Below are positions 8,632-16,925 of a stretch of 33,058 nt of DNA, in pieces. The position numbers and the translations under genes are program-made. The notes under the pieces were generated by a model. That model did no database searches and was not told where the DNA came from. It saw nothing but the letters and a program-made list of their open reading frames with translations. Numbering within the stretch: the stretch's first letter is position 1; every line of letters begins with the position of its first letter. Origin of the DNA: Alphaproteobacteria bacterium (GTDB lineage Bacteria; Pseudomonadota; Alphaproteobacteria; Rhizobiales; Hyphomicrobiaceae). Location of the stretch: the NCBI GenBank assembly GCA_022600345.1, contig JAHZKP010000138.1, forward strand, positions 1 through 33,058. The letters run 5' to 3'.

Positions 8632-8817
8632 TCAGCGAGGAACGCGTGACGAGCCACCCTGCTTCCAGGTGGCGCTGGAGCGGCAGCGTTTACAGACGCG
8701 ATTCCCCGACCATTCGCTCAAGAACTCCGTGTGGCACACGAGGCATGTACGCATACGCTCTTCAGACGACTTTTTGTTATCAGCGGGATTTTCTGATTTG
8801 TTCTTTACTCTTTCCAT
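8632..8817 (-). CDS. Small zinc-ribbon-like protein (61 aa)
   Basis: A short minus-strand gene encodes a very polar N-terminus (MERVKNKSENPADNKKSSEE) followed by CLVCHTEFLSEWSGNRVCKRC. This is a CX2C-X13-CX2C arrangement expected to bind one zinc ion. The fold resembles small alphaproteobacterial zinc-ribbon microproteins of about 50-60 residues. The start at 8817 is the first ATG before the domain. Its ribosome site is weak, and the ATG 21 codons further in is an alternative. A TTAACCAT sequence on the minus strand (8893-8900), a CtrA half-site, lies 75 nt upstream. No function is known; nucleic-acid binding is a guess from the zinc ribbon and basic charge. Confidence 0.6.
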   Translation of the reverse strand: MERVKNKSENPADNKKSSEERMRTCLVCHTEFLSEWSGNRVCKRCRSSATWKQGGSSRVPR

Positions 8818-8939
8818 GCCGGAACATGTAGCGAACTGTGGGAAAATTTCAAGTCCGGGACTGAGTTTAGCACTTTCGCTTGCAGAAATTGAATGGTTAA
8901 CGGGCAAAGTCGCTGCGTGAAACCGGTGTCCGCTTGCGG

Positions 8940-8967
8940 CTTGAAACCTGTCCGCCTGCGCCCATAT
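8940..8967 (+). promoter_or_regulatory. RpoH (sigma-32) heat-shock promoter of hsp20
   Basis: The sequence CTTGAAA at 8940-8946, 14 nt of spacer, then CCCATAT at 8961-8967 matches the classical sigma-32 consensus at every defined position. It reads toward the hsp20 gene. Transcription would start near 8974, giving a 5' untranslated region of about 130 nt. The match to the consensus is seen directly. That it is used by RpoH follows from established sigma-32 specificity and the identity of the downstream gene. Confidence 0.82.
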
Positions 8968-9073
8968 GGTAAAGCATCGATCGGTAAGACGAGCAGCAGC
9001 CGGGTAGCCCCGGGGCTGGGGCAAGGCGGTGCCGGAAATGGGCCAGCTTGCAAAAGGCTTCATCGATGAAGAT

Positions 9074-9096
9074 AAAGTCGCTTTTTAGAAGGGCTT
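9074..9096 (+). promoter_or_regulatory. Candidate RNA-thermometer hairpin in the hsp20 leader
   Basis: The leader can fold AAGUC (9076-9080) onto GGCUU (9092-9096), with CUUU pairing to GAAG inside and a three-base UUA loop. This buries the AGAAGG purine run that could serve as a ribosome site for the ATG at 9105. ROSE and fourU thermometers in rhizobial small heat-shock genes work this way. The pairing is seen in the sequence but is weak (G-U pairs and one bulge), so this is a hypothesis. Confidence 0.3.
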
Positions 9097-9104
9097 AGAG
9101 GTTT

Positions 9105-9563
9105 ATGCCACGCATGGGAACGCTTTCGCACCCGCTGCTGTTGGGTTTCGAAGAAATCGAACGGCTTATTGATCGTGCCGGTAAAGGCGCGGACGGGGGC
9201 TATCCACCCTACAATATCGAGCGCATCGCGGCGTCCGACGACGACCGGCCGGAGTTGTTGCGCATTACGCTGGCGGTTGCGGGGTTTTCCCGCGACCAAC
9301 TCGACATAACGCTTGAGGATAACCAGTTAACCGTTCGCGGCCGCCAGGAAGACGACAAATCCCGCGAATTCCTGCATCGCGGAATCGCTGCTCGGCAGTT
9401 CCAGCGAACATTCGTATTGGCTGATGGGATCGAAGTCCGGGCCGCCGAACTTAACAACGGCCTGTTGGAAATCGACCTGGTTAAGCTGGAACCTGAACGT
9501 CTGGTCCGAAGAATCGAGATCTCAGACAAACCCGCGCCGCGGCCTGTGAGAAAGGCCGGCTAG
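9105..9563 (+). CDS. Hsp20/alpha-crystallin small heat-shock protein
   Basis: This is a 152-residue cytoplasmic ATP-independent chaperone that holds unfolding proteins. Residues 1-35 are a variable N-terminus (HPLLLGFEEIERLIDRAGKG). The alpha-crystallin domain runs from about PYNIERI at residue 36 to ELNNGLLEIDLVK near residue 125. It includes LRITLAVAGFSRDQLDITLEDN and the RQFQRTFVLADGIEV strand pair. The C-terminal tail is short, without a clear I-x-I motif. It sits behind a full sigma-32 promoter and is followed by the DUF1150 gene, its usual partner in this class. AGAGG lies only 2 nt before the ATG at 9105, so the ATG at 9114 may be the true start. Confidence 0.92.
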   Translation: MPRMGTLSHPLLLGFEEIERLIDRAGKGADGGYPPYNIERIAASDDDRPELLRITLAVAGFSRDQLDITLEDNQLTVRGRQEDDKSREFLHRGIAARQFQRTFVLADGIEVRAAELNNGLLEIDLVKLEPERLVRRIEISDKPAPRPVRKAG

Positions 9564-9584
9564 GGGTGTGATGTAGCAACACCC
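9564..9584 (+). terminator. Short hairpin after hsp20, possible weak terminator or processing site
   Basis: GGGTGT at 9564-9569 pairs with ACACCC at 9579-9584 across a 9-nt loop, immediately after the hsp20 stop. There is no T-run, so it is not a clear intrinsic terminator. It could instead reduce expression of the DUF1150 gene relative to hsp20. Confidence 0.25.
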
Positions 9585-9768
9585 GCTTCGATAACGCCAA
9601 CTTGGCGATGGCCTATCGCGTCGAATCGTCGGAACATGAAAATTAAGGAATGGTTCGGCTTTTGACGAAAAAGGGTACCGTTTTCACCAGATTGCTGGGG
9701 TAGAGTGGATCGAAGGGGGCGCTGAGCTCGCTGTTTGAGGCAGCGCGTTGGATGGAGGAGTTAGCGTT

Positions 9769-10032
9769 ATGACTGAAGATAAGTTCGTGGAGAAGAAGGA
9801 CGTCAGTGCCGACGAGCTGGAAAGACTCGGTGGTGGGGAAGTCGCTTATATCAAGACGCTGTCTTCCGAAGAAGCCAACGAGATCTACCCGCTCGACGAC
9901 AACCTGCCCGATGGCATCAACATTTACGCGTTGCATGCCGCAGACGGGACGCCTATCGCGCTGACCGATTCCATGCAGGCCGCGCTGGGCCAGGCCCTCG
10001 ACGACGAACTGGAAGTCGCCAGCATCCACTAG
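9769..10032 (+). CDS. DUF1150 family protein
   Basis: This is an acidic 87-residue protein. The conserved DUF1150 core includes LGGGEVAYIKTLSSEEA, then INIYALHAADGTPIALTDS, then a C-terminal acidic helix. The ATG at 9769 is preferred because GGAGG (9755-9759) is 9 nt upstream; a TTG at 9748 would add seven residues. In many alphaproteobacteria this gene directly follows hsp20, as here with a 205-nt gap, which suggests a shared heat-stress role. The biochemical function is unknown. A strong terminator follows at 10082-10113. Confidence 0.88.
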   Translation: MTEDKFVEKKDVSADELERLGGGEVAYIKTLSSEEANEIYPLDDNLPDGINIYALHAADGTPIALTDSMQAALGQALDDELEVASIH

Positions 10033-10081
10033 CAGGCTATTCCTCCTAAACGTCGCCGACGAACAGATCAGACCCTATAAG

Positions 10082-10113
10082 AAGCCCCGCACGGCTGGCG
10101 CCGGTGGGGCTTT
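10082..10113 (+). terminator. Intrinsic terminator after the hsp20-DUF1150 unit
   Basis: AAGCCCC at 10082-10088 pairs with GGGGCTT at 10106-10112, and an inner GGC/GCC stem sits within. A short T-run (TTT) follows, then TCATTT. It lies 50 nt after the DUF1150 stop and ends the heat-shock unit. Confidence 0.75.
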
Positions 10114-10133
10114 GTCATTTGCGACAGGATGGC

Positions 10134-10184
10134 GAGGGGCTCAGGCCGACGAAGGGCTCAGGGTGACGAGAGGCTCAGGGCGGC
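10134..10184 (+). repeat. Three tandem 17-bp repeats
   Basis: Three adjacent 17-bp units, at 10134-10150, 10151-10167 and 10168-10184, share the core GGGCTCAGG or AGGCTCAGG with a GAC or GGC ending. They lie in the 313-bp gap between the DUF1150 terminator and the autotransporter gene. The rest of that gap shows no gene. Confidence 0.65.
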
Positions 10185-10345
10185 GCCCAAGCGGAAGAAT
10201 TGAACGTGTCTTTGTTGCCGCTCCTGGTCATGGGTCACGCCCGTAATGGTTGTAGCAGTCGGCGAATGCCCGTATCGTCGATGAATCCGGCTCACCTATT
10301 TGCGCGTTTAGCCGATTGAGAACGCGAATCTAGGAGCCGATCGCG

Positions 10346-13300
10346 ATGGCTGCTCAAGCGGTTTGCCGGGGCATCTTTTGTCGCCCACCTGAAGTTACCC
10401 ATAGAACCACGAGCGCACTGATACTGGCCCTTGGCGCCTGCGTGCTGACGGCCGGGCAGGCGCATGCCCAGTGCGCCCCGGCCGGCCCCTACAATAACGG
10501 GGCCGATACGGTCGTTTGTGCACCAGGCGCGGGTGAGAACATCGACACGCTGGGCGGCGCCGACCGCGTTACCGTAAATGGCGGCAACGTAACCTCGATT
10601 ATCGAAGGAACCGGGACCGACCGGTTGACGGTCAACGATGGCACGGTTGGTTCTGCGGACCAGGGCTCAGACAACGATACCGCGGTTATCAATGGCGGAA
10701 CGATCACCGGCACGCTCGATCAGGGTTCGGGCCAGGATATCTACCGGCAGACCGGCGGCAACGTTGGCACACTTGATCAGGGAACCAGCGGCGACAGAGC
10801 GACGATTAACGCCGGCTCGGTCATCGGCACGATTCAGCAAGGTTCTGGAAGTGACCGCCTGGTCATCAACGGCGGCACGATCACACAGATCGATCAAGGA
10901 AGCTTCGGCGACCGGTTGATCATCCGGGATGGGATCATCGGCACCGTCACGACGGGTACGGGCGACGACACGACGACCATCAGCGCGGGCACGGTAACCG
11001 GCGCGTTTCAACAAAACGACGGCCGGGATAGATTCACGATGTCCGGCGGCACCATCGACTCTCTCGATCAGGGGGGCGACTTCGACCGTGCGACGATTAC
11101 GGGCGGAAGGATTACCGGACTGTTCGAGGACGGCGACAACGTCAGATTTTCTGGCGGGCAGATCGGCGCAATCAATTTAACGGCGGCCGATAACGTCTTT
11201 CGCATTTCGGGTACCGCCATGGTCGATACGTTCGTCAATTCCGAACAGGGCAATGACCGCTACTTCCTGCAGGGCGGTACGATCGGCACCTTCATCAATA
11301 CGGGAAGCGGCAACGACCGGCTCGTTCTTGATGGCACGGCAGTTGGTACGACCATCGATTTCGAGACCGGCGACGACAGGCTTACGCTGACAAGCGGCAG
11401 TGCGGGTGGCGACATCATGATGGGGGCGGGCTCTGACCGGGCGACCATCAATTCGACGTTCTCGGCGGCCGGCCTTGGCGGCACGCTGGATGGCGGCGAC
11501 GATCTGTTGCTGGCCGATGGCGACAACGACATTCTGACGTTTTCTAATTGGACCGGCAGCCTGCCGGGCGCCAAGCTGCTCAATTGGGAGCGCGTGACGA
11601 TCGATGGCGGCCAGGTCAGCTTCTCCGACGATATGCTGGTAACCGGGCAGGAGGTTCGCGGCAATGGGCGGGCCCGCACGGGTCTGACCGTGACCAACGG
11701 CGGCCAGTTGGATATGGGCAGTTCGTTCGTGCTCACCGGCAATGCAACCTTGATCAACGGCGGCGGCATTGTTGCCGCAACGCCGGGGGGCATCGGTAAT
11801 TTTCTCATTGACGGAAATTTCGACAATCAAGGTACTTTGGACTTTTCAGGCGGCAGCCCGGCAGCAGGTGACCGGCTTACGGTTCAAGGAGACTATCGCG
11901 GCGGCGGAACGATCCATTTCGATTCCAACCTGGATGCCACCCGGGCCACAGACCGCATGATTATCAATGGACGCGTTCGCACGCCTGGAACGATCGTAAC
12001 TGTGAATGACACCGGAACGGGAATAGGCGCTCCGACCGGGGATGGACCCGGAGACGGCATCAAAATCGTCGATGTCTCCAATACCGGCGATACCGCAGAT
12101 GGCGATTTCGTTTTGAACGGCGAACTGAAAACGGGCGGCATCTCGGGGGCTTATGTCTACAACCTGTTCCGGGAATCTGATGGCAACTGGTATTTGCAGA
12201 GTGTCTATATTCCTGATCCTGCCCAACCAAAACCAACGACCAAGCCGACGCAGGGGACATCGCAGGGGCCCGCGGCGCCCAGTCAACCGAGACCGAAACT
12301 GGTGGCCATGTTTGCGCCAAGCGTTCCGACCTACGAAGCCTACCCGCATTTGTTACTCGGCCTGGGCGGCGTGCCGACTTACCGGCAGCGGATCGGCCAG
12401 CGTCACCGTGCCGGCGGGACTGGTCCCGACGCCGCCTTGCCGTGCGATGACCCGATGCGGGAAAATCCTTGCGGGAATGTTGCGAGCGATATCGACGGCA
12501 ACCAAGTCGGGGGCGCCACGGGGAATGCAACCTGGGCGCGGGTGAGCGTCGGCCGCCGGCATTCCGAACAGGCAACCTCCACCAGCATGGTCGACCTTGC
12601 CAGCGATAGCTGGAAGCTGGATGGCGGAGTGGACGTCACCTTTGCCGACATCAGCAATCTGGGGCGGCTGATTGGTGGCCTGACCGTGCACTACGGCGGT
12701 GCTCGCGCCGACGTGGCCTCGCCATTCGGCGATGGCGAGATCAATGCCCGCGGCGGCGGGGTTGGGCTGACGGGGACGTTCGTGGGCGCGGAGGGCTTCT
12801 ATCTCGACGCCCAGGGACGGGCGACGTGGTCGACGGCGGATCTTGGTGCCGACCTTCTTGGCGCGCTCGAAAAGGACAATCGTGGCTTCGGCTATGGACT
12901 TGGTCTGGAAGTCGGACAGCGGCTTGACCTGATGAAGGCTGTTTCAATCACGCCGCAAGGACAACTCACTTTCAAATCGATTGACTTTAACGCCTTCACC
13001 GACCGGTTCAATGGAACGGTATCCTTGCTGGACGGCGATAGCCTGGCAGGGCGGCTGGGCGTGTTGATCGATACGCAATCGCAATGGCGGGAGGCGGACG
13101 GCAGCCGCTCTCACAAAAAGCTTTATGCAATCGCCAACGTTGAATTCGAATTCCTGGATGCCACCAAGGTCGACGTGTCGGGCGTGGAGTTCCATTCATC
13201 GGCAGAAAAGCTGTGGGGCGAGATTGCGGTGGGCGGCTCGATCAGTTTATCGGACGATGCCGTTTCCATCTTCGGTGAGATCGGCGGCAAGACCGGTTTG

Positions 13301-13360
13301 CGCAATTTCGGCGACAGCTTTGGCGTCACCGGCAAGGCGGGGTTGCGTATAAAGTATTGA
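10346..13360 (+). CDS. Autotransporter (type Va) with short-repeat beta-solenoid passenger
   Basis: This is a 1004-residue surface protein. Residues 1-42 are an extended signal peptide ending TAGQAHAQ, with two early cysteines. About 15 imperfect repeats of 19-20 residues follow (roughly 75-385), each like GTLDQGSGSDRLVINGGTIT, as expected for rungs of a right-handed beta-helix. Residues 390-640 are less regular (TNGGQLDMGSSFVLTGNATL is a typical passenger motif). A Pro/Thr/Gln-rich linker (PKPTTKPTQGTSQGPAAP) precedes the C-terminal barrel of about 270 residues, which ends KAGLRIKY with a terminal aromatic residue. The barrel should insert in the outer membrane and display the passenger. A ribosome site AGGAG lies 9 nt before the ATG. 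No protease or adhesin motif is recognisable, so the passenger's role is unknown. Confidence 0.88.
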   Translation: MAAQAVCRGIFCRPPEVTHRTTSALILALGACVLTAGQAHAQCAPAGPYNNGADTVVCAPGAGENIDTLGGADRVTVNGGNVTSIIEGTGTDRLTVNDGTVGSADQGSDNDTAVINGGTITGTLDQGSGQDIYRQTGGNVGTLDQGTSGDRATINAGSVIGTIQQGSGSDRLVINGGTITQIDQGSFGDRLIIRDGIIGTVTTGTGDDTTTISAGTVTGAFQQNDGRDRFTMSGGTIDSLDQGGDFDRATITGGRITGLFEDGDNVRFSGGQIGAINLTAADNVFRISGTAMVDTFVNSEQGNDRYFLQGGTIGTFINTGSGNDRLVLDGTAVGTTIDFETGDDRLTLTSGSAGGDIMMGAGSDRATINSTFSAAGLGGTLDGGDDLLLADGDNDILTFSNWTGSLPGAKLLNWERVTIDGGQVSFSDDMLVTGQEVRGNGRARTGLTVTNGGQLDMGSSFVLTGNATLINGGGIVAATPGGIGNFLIDGNFDNQGTLDFSGGSPAAGDRLTVQGDYRGGGTIHFDSNLDATRATDRMIINGRVRTPGTIVTVNDTGTGIGAPTGDGPGDGIKIVDVSNTGDTADGDFVLNGELKTGGISGAYVYNLFRESDGNWYLQSVYIPDPAQPKPTTKPTQGTSQGPAAPSQPRPKLVAMFAPSVPTYEAYPHLLLGLGGVPTYRQRIGQRHRAGGTGPDAALPCDDPMRENPCGNVASDIDGNQVGGATGNATWARVSVGRRHSEQATSTSMVDLASDSWKLDGGVDVTFADISNLGRLIGGLTVHYGGARADVASPFGDGEINARGGGVGLTGTFVGAEGFYLDAQGRATWSTADLGADLLGALEKDNRGFGYGLGLEVGQRLDLMKAVSITPQGQLTFKSIDFNAFTDRFNGTVSLLDGDSLAGRLGVLIDTQSQWREADGSRSHKKLYAIANVEFEFLDATKVDVSGVEFHSSAEKLWGEIAVGGSISLSDDAVSIFGEIGGKTGLRNFGDSFGVTGKAGLRIKY

Positions 13361-13402
13361 TCGGCTGGCACGCACGACGTGCACTGCCTATGTGCCGGCA
13401 GA

Positions 13403-13418
13403 TGTTCCCTGGGGAACA
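13403..13418. promoter_or_regulatory. Near-perfect palindrome between autotransporter and TPR genes
   Basis: TGTTCCC and GGGAACA are separated by two bases (13403-13418). There is no T-run, so this looks more like a dimeric-protein operator for the TPR gene starting at 13519 than a terminator. The binding protein is unknown. Confidence 0.35.
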
Positions 13419-13518
13419 GCTATTTGACCGCGAACCTCACTATTCATTCTCCATAGATCGCGCTGGCCTCCGCAATGCGGTGAGCACTGCTCGGATCAAT
13501 CATTTATGAGGGAAAGCG

Positions 13519-14532
13519 ATGGTTCGTGCGCTCCATGCCACAAGTTTCGTTCTGCTCGCACTTGTGGGTGCCGCGCCCGTGCAGGCGGGGATCAAGAAGG
13601 ATCTATCAAGCTGCACGGCTGGGCGCGACAAGGCCAGTGCGCGCGCCTGCACGCGCGTCCTCAAGAGTGGCCGGCTGCCGAAAAACCAACGCTACATCGC
13701 TTACTACAATCGCGGCTGGTCCTACCGTAACGGCGGTGACAGCAAACGCGCTATTCGCGACTTCACGACGGCCTTGAGGTTCAATGGCCGGTTTGCCGAC
13801 AGCTACTACAGCCGCTCTGTTGCCCACTATGACAGGGGTGAAATGGACAAGGCGAATGAGGATCTCGATCGCTACGTGAAGAAAAAGGATGGTACGTGGT
13901 CGGCCTACTACAAGCGAGCCTTGATGCTGCGGCGGATGGAGGACTTTGAGAAGGCATTGTCGGACCTTCAAACGGCTGCCAAACTGAAGCCAAAAGAGAA
14001 GAAGATCAAAGTTCTAAGGGCGCTGATTTTGTCCGATCTGGGAGATGATACCGATGCCCTGTTCGTGATCGGTCCGGTTCTTTCAAAGCACAAGAAGTAC
14101 GCAGCGGCACTTCACGCGCGGGCCACCATTCATTATCGCCAGCAGCGCTATGGCGAAGCCTTGGCTGACGTCGACGACGCAATTCGCGCCCGCAAGTCCT
14201 TCGCTCCACTGCATGTCTTGAAGGGGCAGATCCTGGAAGAGACCGGTCAGGCGGATAAGGCCCGAGCAAGCTATAAGACGGCCCGGAAATATTCCGGCCT
14301 ATCAGTCGAGTCGCTGTTTGCCGGCAAGTTTGCCCGCGAGCGGCTGGCTGCCTTATCGGGAACGAAGGGCACGCAGGTTGCCGGCGATGCGAAGCGCAAG
14401 ACTTATAGGAAGGAGCGGCCTGGCAAGAAGCGTGCGAAGGACACTTCCTCCAGCAGCACGACTGTCGCCTCCACGTGCCGCCGTTTTATTCCGACAGCCA
14501 ACACAACCATCCGGATTGCCTGCCGGGAGTAG
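13519..14532 (+). CDS. Secreted tetratricopeptide-repeat protein
   Basis: This is a 337-residue protein with a signal peptide (residues 1-23, ending APVQAG). Six or so TPR-like helix pairs cover about residues 55-265. Examples are AYYNRGWSYRNGGDSKRAIR, SYYSRSVAHYDRGEMDKANE, AYYKRALMLRRMEDFEKAL and ALHARATIHYRQQRYGEALA. The last 60 residues are basic and disordered (KRKTYRKERPGKKRAK), ending in a two-cysteine tail, STCRRFIPTANTTIRIACRE. GAGGGAAAG precedes the ATG by a good distance. TPR proteins in the periplasm usually scaffold other proteins. No partner is evident, as both flanking genes are transcribed separately. The cysteine tail could form a disulfide. Confidence 0.85.
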   Translation: MVRALHATSFVLLALVGAAPVQAGIKKDLSSCTAGRDKASARACTRVLKSGRLPKNQRYIAYYNRGWSYRNGGDSKRAIRDFTTALRFNGRFADSYYSRSVAHYDRGEMDKANEDLDRYVKKKDGTWSAYYKRALMLRRMEDFEKALSDLQTAAKLKPKEKKIKVLRALILSDLGDDTDALFVIGPVLSKHKKYAAALHARATIHYRQQRYGEALADVDDAIRARKSFAPLHVLKGQILEETGQADKARASYKTARKYSGLSVESLFAGKFARERLAALSGTKGTQVAGDAKRKTYRKERPGKKRAKDTSSSSTTVASTCRRFIPTANTTIRIACRE

Positions 14533-14659
14533 GGCCTCGCCACCCTTATTCCGGTTGATGGTTTCTATTTGAAGAACCGGCTGGGCGCCAGGCCATTTCC
14601 CGCGTAGCGTTGTTTTCGATCCTTGAGGGTTGGAAGATCAACGGCATTGGCGGAGAAAC

Positions 14660-15406
14660 ATGAAGAGAACCGCAATCATCACGGGTGGAAGCCGGGGAAT
14701 TGGAGCTGCGACGGCACGGCTTGCTGCGCGTGAGGGCTATGACGTTTGCATTAGCTACGCATCCGACCAAGTGGCGGCAAAAAGTGTCGTTGACGATTGC
14801 CGGGCGATTGGGGTCAACGCGATCCACGTTCAAGCCGATGTCGCTGACCCGGCTCAGGTTCGCGATCTATTTTCCAGGTGCGATGAAGAATTGGGCGGGG
14901 TTACGTTGCTGGTCAACAACGCCGGGATCATTGGTCAGGCGAGCCGGTTGGCAGAGCTTGGCGATGACGTCTTGAAGCGGACGTTCGCAGTCAACGTTTT
15001 CGGCTCAATCTACTGTTCGCAGGAAGCGATTGCGCGGATGGCGAAATCGGCTGGTGGCGCGGGCGGCTCGATCGTCAACATCTCATCGATTGCGGCGACG
15101 CTGGGCAGTCCGGGAGAATATATCCATTACGCCAGCTCAAAAGGGGCGGTTGAAACCCTGACGATTGGTCTTGCCAAGGAAGTCGGCGCAGAAGGCATCA
15201 GGGTGAACGCAATCCGGGCCGGGACCACCGACACCGACATTCACGCAACCTCTGGCAATCCGGATCGTCCTGCCGCTTACGCCAAAGCGGCACCGCTTGG
15301 GCGGGTTGGTAAACCTGACGATATCGCCGAAGCGGTCGTGTGGCTTGCTTCCGACAAGGCCAGCTTCACGACCGGTGCGGTACTTAGCGTTGCGGGTGGT
15401 GTTTAG
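14660..15406 (+). CDS. Short-chain dehydrogenase/reductase (SDR)
   Basis: This is a 248-residue classical SDR with the cofactor motif TGGSRGIG near residue 9, NNAG near residue 90, the catalytic Ser in NISSIAATLG, and the YASSK Tyr/Lys pair near residue 160. The C-terminus GAVLSVAGGV is typical of the glucose-1-dehydrogenase/FabG-like group. NADP use is suggested by the TGGSRGIG motif and the downstream sequence but is not certain. The ATG at 14660 follows CGGAGAAAC; an upstream TTG at 14630 is less likely. The gene converges on the NDUFA9-like gene with only 13 bp between. The substrate cannot be read from the sequence. Confidence 0.9.
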   Translation: MKRTAIITGGSRGIGAATARLAAREGYDVCISYASDQVAAKSVVDDCRAIGVNAIHVQADVADPAQVRDLFSRCDEELGGVTLLVNNAGIIGQASRLAELGDDVLKRTFAVNVFGSIYCSQEAIARMAKSAGGAGGSIVNISSIAATLGSPGEYIHYASSKGAVETLTIGLAKEVGAEGIRVNAIRAGTTDTDIHATSGNPDRPAAYAKAAPLGRVGKPDDIAEAVVWLASDKASFTTGAVLSVAGGV

Positions 15407-15419
15407 GCCCGCTATTTAA

Positions 15420-16403
15420 TCACCCGCGGTAATGGGCGAACTGGCCGCGCGGTTTATAGCGCTCAAGGTAGGTAGGGACGATGCTGGCGACGGTGTGAGG
15501 AGTTGTAACGCCTAGTGCCTCAAGGGTCCGCCCCTCGTTCTTGGCTTCAGCGCTGACGACGTTGTCGGTTTGCAGCATGCGGACCTGATCGACCGTCAAT
15601 GGACGCATCGAGTTTGGCAGGGGCCAGGTCAACAACGCCTGCAGCTTTGCCATCGTGAAGGACATCCGCAGTTCGCCGACATTGCGTCCTGACCATTCCT
15701 TGGTGCGGTCGAGGAGCTGCTTGAAGCTTAGTTGTTCAGGCCCGCCCAGTTCGTAGATCGTACCGGGCACGGCGCGGCCTTCGGCAGCATTGGCAATAGC
15801 GGTCGCCAAGTCTGCGACGTAGATCGGCTGGAAGCGGGTGCGGCCACCGCCGATGACGGGCAGGACCGGCGATATGCGGGCCATTCCGGCGAAGCGGTTA
15901 AAGAATTCATCTTCCGGGCCGAAGACAATCGAGGGTCGCAGAATGACTGCGTCGGGGAATTCTTCCAGAACGGCAGCTTCGCCTTCGGCTTTCGAGCGGG
16001 CGTATTCGGCTTTGCTATTGGCATCCGCGCCGATTGCCGAAATGTGGATCAGGCGGCCGACGCCGGCCTTGGCGCATGCCTTGGCAACGGCGCGCGGTCC
16101 ATCGACGTGCAATGCCTTGAAGTTCTGGCGGCCGGAGGGAGCGAGCACGCCAACCGCCGTAATTGCGACCTGCGCGCCTTCAACAACGGCTGCAATAGAT
16201 TCTGGATAGCGCAGATTGGCCTGGACGGGATGGATCTGGCCCACGGCGCCCATAGGCTGAAGGTGGCCGGCCAAGTCGGGCCGGCGGCATGCGGCGCGAA
16301 TTCGCCATCCACGCTGGGCCAGTTCGCGCGTAGCATAACGGCCAACGAAGCCTGATCCGCCGAAGATCGTTGCGAGTCCGCCGTGTAGTTGTTGTGCTGC
16401 CAT
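15420..16403 (-). CDS. NAD(P)-binding complex I NDUFA9-like reductase
   Basis: This is a 327-residue atypical SDR/NmrA-type protein. It opens with the Rossmann motif IFGGSGFVGRYATRELAQRG, continues with HISAIGAD and EYARSKAEGE (Y-x3-K), and then VILRPSIVFGPEDEFFNRFA, a segment typical of the NDUFA9 accessory-subunit family. Mitochondrial NDUFA9 is a structural NADPH-binding subunit of complex I. Bacterial members are free-standing and their role is unsettled. The ATG at 16403 is chosen because the motif starts 13 residues later; the frame is open upstream to 16529 but that part looks non-coding. It is divergent from tRNA-Leu. Confidence 0.85.
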   Translation of the reverse strand: MAAQQLHGGLATIFGGSGFVGRYATRELAQRGWRIRAACRRPDLAGHLQPMGAVGQIHPVQANLRYPESIAAVVEGAQVAITAVGVLAPSGRQNFKALHVDGPRAVAKACAKAGVGRLIHISAIGADANSKAEYARSKAEGEAAVLEEFPDAVILRPSIVFGPEDEFFNRFAGMARISPVLPVIGGGRTRFQPIYVADLATAIANAAEGRAVPGTIYELGGPEQLSFKQLLDRTKEWSGRNVGELRMSFTMAKLQALLTWPLPNSMRPLTVDQVRMLQTDNVVSAEAKNEGRTLEALGVTTPHTVASIVPTYLERYKPRGQFAHYRG

Positions 16404-16600
16404 CGTCGTAAATGCCTTCCGCCTTCGCCGCTGCAAGTCCTTGGCATTGAGGTATACCCAGGAGGGAAGGTCAAGAAAAGCTGCCTTTGGTCGCTGTGTG
16501 GAGCGTTTCATGCTTCGTTGACCCAACATTCGGTAGGCCGATCAGGGAAAGATGGAGCTTGCTGCAACAGCGGAATTGCCAACTTCGCCGACGGTAACGA

Positions 16601-16628
16601 TTGACAAACGCCGATGTGCGATCTAACT
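16601..16628 (+). promoter_or_regulatory. Housekeeping-type promoter of tRNA-Leu
   Basis: TTGACA at 16601-16606 and CTAACT at 16623-16628 are separated by 16 nt and lie about 30 nt before the tRNA. The -35 box is consensus and the -10 box is moderate. Confidence 0.55.
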
Positions 16629-16658
16629 CCCTGGCTTCTTTGATTGTCCGACCCCTTT

Positions 16659-16745
<87 letters not shown>

Positions 16746-16925
16746 TGGTTGACCTCACGCGCTCGTCGCGCTCCGATGGGGCGGGCTGTTCGCCCGGCGA
16801 CGCGCTTGCGTCGCTTGATGCCATTCGGCCAGTGCGATGCTTCACCGAGCGGCTGGGGTGCAGCGGCAGGTGCATTTTTCTCCAAAAATATCTCCACCAC
16901 CATTTACCCAGGGACCATGTACTCA

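Noticed and set aside
13364-13380. TGGCACG...GTGCA as a sigma-54 promoter after the autotransporter gene
   Set aside because: GG-to-GC spacing is 14 rather than 12 bases, and the sequence is a simple inverted repeat.
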